DNA of 64,000 nucleotides from contig JAGFBZ010000814.1 of NCBI GenBank assembly GCA_018398805.1, positions 3,767,001 to 3,831,000 of the forward strand, read 5' to 3'. The notes beneath the pieces were generated by a model. That model was not told the DNA's origin, made no database searches, and was given only the letters and a program-made list of their open reading frames with translations. The position numbers and the translations under genes are program-made. This document shows, in pieces, positions 1 to 64,000 of the stretch (position 1 is the stretch's first letter; every line of letters begins with the position of its first letter). This DNA comes from Hirundichthys speculiger (Eukaryota > Chordata > Actinopteri > Beloniformes > Exocoetidae).

Positions 1-57492
<57,492 letters not shown>

Positions 57493-58745
57493 ATCACCGC
57501 CCACCGACTCCACTCTTCTTCACTTTTCTCCTGTTGGTCTATTGCTGGACACTGAGGAGCAGAGGAAGACTGCTCTTGAGCAGCTATACATACCCCCACC
57601 CACCCCTATTATTCTCTTAAACTTTATTTGTATTTAATTTTTCATGGTGTACAGTAGTCATTTTCTTTTGTATTATTTTAACAAGAAATCCCTTAAATTA
57701 TTATTATCATTGTAAAAATCACACTTTTTGGTTTTAAAGGTGAGAATGAGTGGCTGTATGGATGAAATGAGTTTTATATCAGCCTTGTTAGCTGCTTTCT
57801 TCACTTTTCTCTGTTACTGACCATACAGAAGGATTTTGTTTGCTTCTTACAAGTGTCACACAATAAGTAAAAAAAAGCATGTTCTCCACATTCCAAGAGG
57901 ATGTATTTGGGTTCATCCACATTTATAGAAATGCAGGTTGTATATGAACATTCTGCACCAGATAAAAATGTATTTAGCTGAAATATCTTTGGTAAACTTT
58001 ATATTTTTCAAGTTGTTTTTGTATTGAAGTATCTTCTGTTTTATCCCCTCTTGGATGTGGTAATGATGCTTTGTTCACTGGTGGTAGATTGGATTGTCTC
58101 CGCTTGACTCAGACAGCCAAGTTGTTCAGCAATTATGATGGTAGCCTCAAGATATGTTCCTGGAACTTATAATAGGCTTGTAGTAGTATCTGTCTGTGCT
58201 TTAATAGAGTGGCCAAAGAAGCTTTTTTTTTTTCAAAGGCTAACTATAAAATATGACTAATCATGCCACCTGTAGAAACACTATTGAATATGAGACAAAT
58301 ATGTTGCACTTCATCACTATTAGATAAGCAGAAAATTTGTCTGCAGCCTTATTTACCTCTGTAATGTGACCATCCTCAGTCACTGAAAGAGACACCTCTT
58401 CTGTCTGTGAGGAGGCACAGCAGACTGGGCCTGCTGTCATAGTGTTAATATAGATGTCACCCAGTCTATGCAGAGTGTCATCAGGCAGGCAGGCCTTTAG
58501 GCAGCCACAGCCCTAATCTTGTTTGAAAGGCTGGTCTCCTTCCCTCTCATCTCCCTGTGTGTTTGCCTTGGCGGCCACACATGAAAGCCTTCACACACAC
58601 ATACTTCTGCGCATGCATGCATGCAGACACAGAGAAGCTCCAACCTCTCAGGAGAGGACACAGTTCCTGTAAGAAATCTCACATACTCACTTTGTAACTA
58701 CTTGTTCAGAGATGAACGCGTAACATAATGTATTTGGGCAGCAGG

Positions 58746-58770
58746 TCTCTCTCTCTCTCTCTCTCTCTCT
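58746..58770. repeat. (TC)12 microsatellite
   Basis: A perfect CT dinucleotide run lies in the presumed mctp1 3' UTR. Confidence 0.95.
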
Positions 58771-59944
58771 GCCTCTCATGCACGCACACATAAACTGACA
58801 CACAAACACAAACATGCTCTCTGTGATGCTGCGCCCCAGGCTGGCCGCCCTCTCCATCTGCCCCACCTCCTGTGCCCACAGCTCAACTTTGATCAGTCTT
58901 TCCAGAGACAGAGGCGTGTGTGTGTGTGAGCTGTGTATGAACAGAGCAAGAGTGTTTGCATATAAGCATTTACGCAATCAGAGTACAGTTGCATTATCCC
59001 AGCGCTGGTGTGCGTTACAACTGTATCTTCCCTCCAGCTGTAGACTGATGCATAAATTCAGTCCGTGTGCGTGCCTGCGTGTGTGTGGTGTGGCACAAGT
59101 TCCAGCTGTGACTTGGTGTCAAGTTTTCTGAGATGCTAGATGAGCAGCAAGTCATTGTGTGACAAGACAAGGCTCCAAGGGGACTTAGGCCTGAGATGTC
59201 AGAGATGGAGGAATGTGTGTGTGTGTGTGTGTTTTATGCCATTTCAGATCCCACTTCCCGTCATGCTTCCCTCCATTTGCTCTCTCTGCGGTTCCCTCAT
59301 TCGTCAGTGAGCAGGGTTGCGACCCTGTCTGAAGGGAAGGTCTCCTGGGCTTCTCGTCGAGCATCTCTTGAAAGATCACAGCACAGGCTGCGTTTGAGGA
59401 GGCCTTCTCTTATCCCATTGATCCCTGCCTCAGTTTCCCCCTGCCTCTACGACTTTGGTTCCCCCCCCTTCTGTGCCTGTCTTTAACACTCTAAACCCTC
59501 TCCTCATTGCAACTAGAGCTTTCTTTATTCCATTTTGTCATCCTTATCTGTCCATCTCCACATCATCGACCTCCATGCTTAAATATCACTGGCCTCTGAT
59601 GCGTCACCTCAGAGTGACACTTATTTTGATTATTAATTTTAGTTTATTTATTGTTTTCAACCCACTTGGCAGTACCTGACTGTCCCCTGAAAGCCGTGCA
59701 ACACATTGAAGATAGCCTTGTCTGCAAAACTTCTGTGACCAGTGATGGCTTTTTTAATGCCCAAAAGAACTGCTTGAATACATGATATGTATGTTTCTAC
59801 TGCTAAATGTGGTCATTTTTACAGCAAGTAGTGGTGACTGTTGTGTGGTACTGCATCCAAATGTTTTTTTTTTCCTAATTTATTTGGTTATGGCTCTGTT
59901 TCAAGGCAAACCAAAGTGTGTTTCATTTTGTATTACGGAGAGAA

Positions 59945-59950
59945 AATAAA
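59945..59950 (+). terminator. candidate poly(A) signal of mctp1
   Basis: AATAAA, the canonical hexamer, lies 2.45 kb after the stop codon. GT-rich downstream elements are not striking. Confidence 0.4.
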
Positions 59951-60045
59951 TTATATAACAAGAATGTATCAGACAGTAGTAAAGAAAAGGAAGCGCTTTT
60001 ATTTGCACCAAGTTGAAATGAAACAATTTATTTTTTAAAAGATAC

Positions 60046-60053
60046 TGTAAATA
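60046..60053 (+). promoter_or_regulatory. Pumilio-type element TGTAAATA
   Basis: It matches the Pumilio response consensus UGUANAUA. It is relevant only if the transcript extends past the first AATAAA to the second one at 61175. Confidence 0.3.
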
Positions 60054-61174
60054 GCTACTACTGGTTAATTTATGGTTATATTTTATACAGAATACCTGTT
60101 GATCGTCTGGTGATATTGTAAAATAAGTGTATGCCTGCCTCATTTTCTAAGATGTCTTCTCTGCCTGCAGTGTTGCTTGCCTGTGACATCTTCATATGAA
60201 CTGTTCTGACCAATGCCATTTCCAGATAGGACTGCTGTATGAACTGAGGACTAAGTCAGGGTTGGTTCATGAGGAGCAAATTATGACGTGTATCTCTGAT
60301 TTGAGTAATGAAATGCATTTGATTTGTGTGGCTTATTTTGGGAGAAAAAGGGAAAAAAAAAAACAACTGAGATTAAATATTTTTTATCATCTTCAGTGTC
60401 TGTGTTTTTGCCCGTTATTTTCTGCATACACCTGCTCGTTTCAAGGCAACATTGACAGTAGAAAATAAGGTGTAACATAAGGTCCATTTGTCCAAGTCTC
60501 AGATGCCAAACATGCTCACATTTCAGGTTCAACTTCCTGGCCTCTTGTGCACCTTTGCCTACTCTAAGATAAGCCAACGCATAGCACTAAGCACCTATCT
60601 TCATTTATGTTCAGCTTGGAGAAGGGGCCCACTCTTCACTGTGGCCTGCATGATATCCAGAGTGCACATCAGTTTCTTGGTATTTTAGACCAGCATTACT
60701 GGATAACTTTTTTCTTGTTCTCAGTGGTCATCACATAAAAACACTCCATTTGTCAGAGCATCTCTTTATGTTACTCTGCAGCAGCCACACTTTGCTGACT
60801 TCTACCTCTCTTAATGTAAAAGCTGAAGCAGAGATATGAGGTTAGCATTGTTTGTTTGTCCAACTGTCAGCAAAGAAAACTGCAAGACTAAATGTCATTA
60901 CGAGTGCATGATCATGAATGATATAAAAGCCATTGGTTTTTGGGTACAGATTTAAATCACTTGAGAAAAAATGTGAAGGTACACGATTGTTGTTAGCAGA
61001 GGAGCTGCTCTTCATGTTTGCTACAGGGGCAGTGCAAAAGCCATGTTTACCAGAATACAATATGAACTAATCCAAAATGAATACAGCTGACACATGAACA
61101 TGAGTTTCAATAATTTAAACAAAGGTAGTGTATTATCTTTGGGTTTATATAGAATGAAAAAAAAAAAAAACAAA

Positions 61175-61180
61175 AATAAA
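61175..61180 (+). terminator. alternative candidate poly(A) signal of mctp1
   Basis: AATAAA sits in an A-rich setting; it would give a 3.7-kb 3' UTR. Confidence 0.3.
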
Positions 61181-61770
61181 ACACAAGCAAAAAGACGAGG
61201 TAACTAACTTCAGGCATTTTTCACCAATATCGTTAATGCTATGGAACCTTCACATTAATTCTTATTAAAGCCAGATAATGGAAATATCAAGGCTTCATAA
61301 ACACTGACTGAAACTGTGATGACCACCAACAGCTATTATTCTTTCAAGTAACCACGTAGCGCTGCTTAGAAGATAAGTGTTTTCAGGTAACTGTTTTCTG
61401 CTTTAAAAATGTAACTAAAGATGAATAGTTTATGATGACGGTGCAGGCTGAAGTTAAGTGAGATCCCCAAATAGTTATCGGGGGAAGTGCTCGTATCATT
61501 GCTAACAGGGCCTCAGTCTGACAGCAAAAAGACCTTCAGGAAAGGCTGACAGACTCTAGAGTCATGGTGCCCTGATCTATTGCAGAGCCAAATCTGCACA
61601 AACACGACATTCATGCAAGAATCATCACAAGACCAAAAACCTTTAGGTATCTTCAACAAAAGCTTCGGTGTCAAAGGTTTGCAAATGAATAAGTAAGTTA
61701 GAGGCAATGAAAACCGTAGGTTTGAAGGAAAGGGAAAAGGTTTTGGGGGGGTTTCATGAATCTCCAACTG

Positions 61771-62821
61771 TTAAAGGTAGGGTGGGAGATCTTTGAAAAA
61801 AAACGGTTCCAGCAATCCAACTCAAGTGAGATTTTGAAAATATACACTCCCTCCCTCCTCCTCTTCAGCCCACCCCTCGAAACCACGCCTTCACACCATT
61901 CACGACTACATGAAAGCGCACGCTGTCTCGAGCGGTCACGGAAGTTCACGAGCATTCGCGAGCACTCATGTCGATTTGCCAACAAGTAGCATCAGAGTGT
62001 CTTGCTAACTTCAAGCCATGGCGTCTTCTCCGTCAAGGATAACAACAGCCTACCTAACGGTGTCACACATAGTACTGTAGCTTAGTTGACAGAGTTGGTA
62101 GCTTAGCGAAACCTGCTGGAATATGTTTGTCATGTCACTCGATGGACAATAATTTTGTCATCATCTTTCATTTTCTCACTGATTGGGTGAATAGGCCTAC
62201 AATACCTGTAACCGATTAGTATGTTAAAATATATAATCAGAATGACATCATCTTACCTATCCAGTAGAAACTGGGCTAACCTTGGCATCGGTCTGGAGCC
62301 CCTTTTCATTTTTTAGCTGACGCCAGCGCTGGAAAGCCGTACCGATAACCACTCTTGTTCTGTTTCATTCTTCGGTTAGCTTCTGCATGGCTGTTGCTTT
62401 TTCAACAACAGTTTTCCCTTTAATTTTGCTGCCAGTTGACGTCTTCTTCTCTGCCATTGTTGTAACGAAATGATCTGTGCAAGCTAACTTGATTTCTGGC
62501 TTTCAAATAGCAACGCTGTGTTCGCTCACCTCATTGCCAGAGCTGTGGGAGGTCCTCGAGTAACGAAACTGTGAACGCGCAAGATGGGGGGTGGGGGTGC
62601 ATTGATATTTGATGGACGTATTAGGCAGCCCATAAATGTAAAGATGATCAGTACATTGATTGGTCAGAGTTTTCCTCTGATTACACCCTCTAGACCAGAC
62701 CAAAACGTTTTGTTTTTTTTGCAAACATTGTATTTCAGGGGGTGCAATGGGAATGTGAAAAGGTTTTCAGGCAATATTGTAAAAAATGCTGCAAAAAAAA
62801 GATCTCCCACCATACCTTTAA
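61771..62821. mobile_element. non-autonomous TTAA-type DNA transposon, 1.05 kb
   Basis: The left end is TTAA followed by AGGTAGGGTGGGAGATCTTT (61775). The right end, read on the other strand from 62817, is AGGTATGGTGGGAGATCTTT, followed outside by TTAA (62818-62821). The 20-base terminal inverted repeats differ at one base and TTAA flanks both sides, as expected for a TTAA target-site duplication (piggyBac- or Kolobok-type). The interior has only short open frames and no transposase motif, so it would need a transposase in trans. The near-identical ends suggest fairly recent insertion. Confidence 0.8.
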
Positions 62822-63874
62822 TTGTGGGGATGAATCAATCATGTTTTGTTTTGCAGCCAGTGAAACCAGAGAACATTTTGATTGCAGAAGGAAAGAATAG
62901 CTTCAATTAAATACCAGAAAGTTCTGGGAAAAAAAAACATCACAGTCTGTTAACAACATAATAATGACAAATAGTATGGTTTCAACAATAGCATGATCTA
63001 AAATGACTTTAAAATACATCAGTAAGCAGAAGGTGAAAGTTTCTTTATGAGTTCTTGCAGTTCCCCACATTGTTTTATTTATTTGGGCTCAGTTCTTCAC
63101 CAGTGGAAATCTGTGGACAGAGCTTAAAAGAGCTGTGAATGCAAGACAGCTCAATGTTACGAGAAAAAAATGTCTGCTGGAAGAATGGGTGAAAAGCCTG
63201 CAAGAAACAACCCAAAGACTTAGCTTGAAGTATTTACAAGCTGTGACACTTGCCAAAGGACTGTGTGATGTTATGTACTACCCAGTTTTTCAGCTCTTTT
63301 TTTAGCTATTCTGAAATTGTGGAAATAAGCAATAAATAGTTTAATTAAGTATATAAATAAATGTTTGTCTTTTGGAAATCAAAAATGTTGAAAGTGGGTT
63401 ACCCAGACTTTTGCATACCTCAAATAGCATGTAACTATCATAATAATGTAAAAAAATAAAAACCTTTAGAGAAAATATGAAGGATTCGTAATCATCTGAT
63501 GCATTCTCATTTATTTTGTCAGAAAATAATAAGGTTAAAACATGAACTTCTATGAACATTAGGATTTGTAGCCAAAAAAAGGGGAAATGAGGTAGTCTAC
63601 AAAATACAAACTGCTATTTAGTGATTTAATTAAAAAAAATGTACAAAACAAGCACATAAACTTTTGTATAAAAAATATTTTACATTACAATAATGTTATA
63701 GAACATATCCAAAAACTCTCATACTGAATTCCTCAAAATAAGATGCTTATCCAGTAACCTGAAGGCAACATTTTTCTGGAGGCACACTTCCACGGAGGAC
63801 CAGGAAGTTTTGGCTGTGTAGCCATTTTTAAGGCCTTCGTGTTTGTTGGCCTGTTGTTAACATTCAGTGACGGG
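62822..63874 (-). other. presumed 3' UTR of the convergent gene and intergenic spacer
   Basis: No exon is seen. On the - strand AATAAA occurs near 63510-63515 (plus-strand tttatt), about 360 bases after the stop at 63875, a plausible end of the convergent transcript. Confidence 0.4.
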
Positions 63875-64000
63875 TTATGCAGGCAAGCCTTTGTCAGTGC
63901 TTCCATCGTTTGTCCCCGTTAAGAGCATTTCACAGCGAGACCTAAGATTCTCAAGTATCTCCATCAGGAACCGTGTGTTCTCTCCTTTGCACTCAATCAC
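63875..64000 (-). CDS. C-terminal end of a convergent gene (possibly slf1), cut by window edge
   Basis: On the - strand, from the window edge to TAA at 63875-63877, an open frame of 41 codons reads VIECKGENTRFLMEILENLR then SRCEMLLTGTNDGSTDKGLPA. The first half is a charged, leucine-spaced helix, coiled-coil-like; the last part is a flexible tail. Codon use and composition are coding-like, and frames around it are not. Orientation is tail to tail with mctp1. In human the gene tail to tail with MCTP1 is SLF1 (ANKRD32), a SMC5/6-localisation factor in DNA repair, so slf1 is the synteny-based guess. I cannot confirm it from 41 residues; FAM81B and others in the region remain possible. Confidence 0.6.
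   Translation of the reverse strand: MIECKGENTRFLMEILENLRSRCEMLLTGTNDGSTDKGLPA

Larger units (their letters stand above)
57493..59970 (+). other. probable mctp1 3' UTR
   Basis: Sequence after the stop codon has no exon on either strand and includes a (CT)n run (58746-58770) and GT-rich patches (59213-59232). The first good AATAAA is at 59945-59950. The right limit is inferred from that signal; a longer UTR ending near 61200 is possible. Confidence 0.45.
59971..61770. other. intergenic or distal mctp1 3' UTR
   Basis: No exon or mobile element is recognised. It includes a second AATAAA (61175-61180), preceded by an A-rich stretch at 61157-61170, and the Pumilio-type element at 60046. Confidence 0.5.

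Noticed and set aside
61698..61985. Antisense 95-codon frame rich in arginine
   Set aside because: It lies largely inside the TTAA-type transposon and shows no transposase motif; it is incidental.

Overview
The window looks like vertebrate, most probably teleost fish, nuclear DNA. Small coding exons with GT-AG splice sites are scattered through AT-rich introns. The introns also hold a tRNA-derived SINE, decayed Tc1-like transposons, a TTAA-flanked inverted-repeat element and many microsatellites. There is no bacterial-style gene organisation, no operon, no rRNA and no CRISPR array. All family assignments come from reading the translated sequence against remembered vertebrate families; no search was run.

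The dominant gene is mctp1 (multiple C2 and transmembrane domain-containing protein 1) on the + strand. The window opens inside an exon that follows the second C2 domain. It then carries twelve further exons to the stop codon at 57490-57492. These encode the third C2 domain, the linker, a first hydrophobic hairpin, an acidic linker, a conserved pre-membrane helix, a second hydrophobic hairpin and the C-terminal tail. The 5' end of the gene (N-terminus, C2A, C2B) lies outside the window. All intron phases agree from exon to exon. The exon at 14969-15089 is the one disturbed exon: it has one surplus base near 14987 that brings a stop codon into frame, although the sequence on both sides of it is well conserved.

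Two intronic segments look like unannotated in-frame cassette exons of the same gene. One is 20693-20857 (55 codons), between the two exons of the first hydrophobic hairpin. The other is 39985-40083 (33 codons), after the acidic linker. Both are phase 0-0, flanked by AG and GT, and free of stops, and I do not recognise either from the standard MCTP1 protein. A third exon-like stretch lies antisense at 43285-43458.

Downstream of mctp1 comes a 3' UTR/intergenic stretch with candidate poly(A) signals at 59945 and 61175 and a 1.05-kb TTAA-type non-autonomous DNA transposon at 61771-62821. At the right edge, 63875-64000 on the - strand is the C-terminal end of a second gene that converges on mctp1. 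In human, MCTP1 and SLF1 (ANKRD32) lie tail to tail, so slf1 is the best guess by synteny, but the protein fragment itself does not prove it.

The long introns are mostly plain sequence with simple repeats. Mobile-element relics cluster at 36980-38625 (a Tc1-like element split by a second insertion with a TCTA tail) and at 55339-56010.
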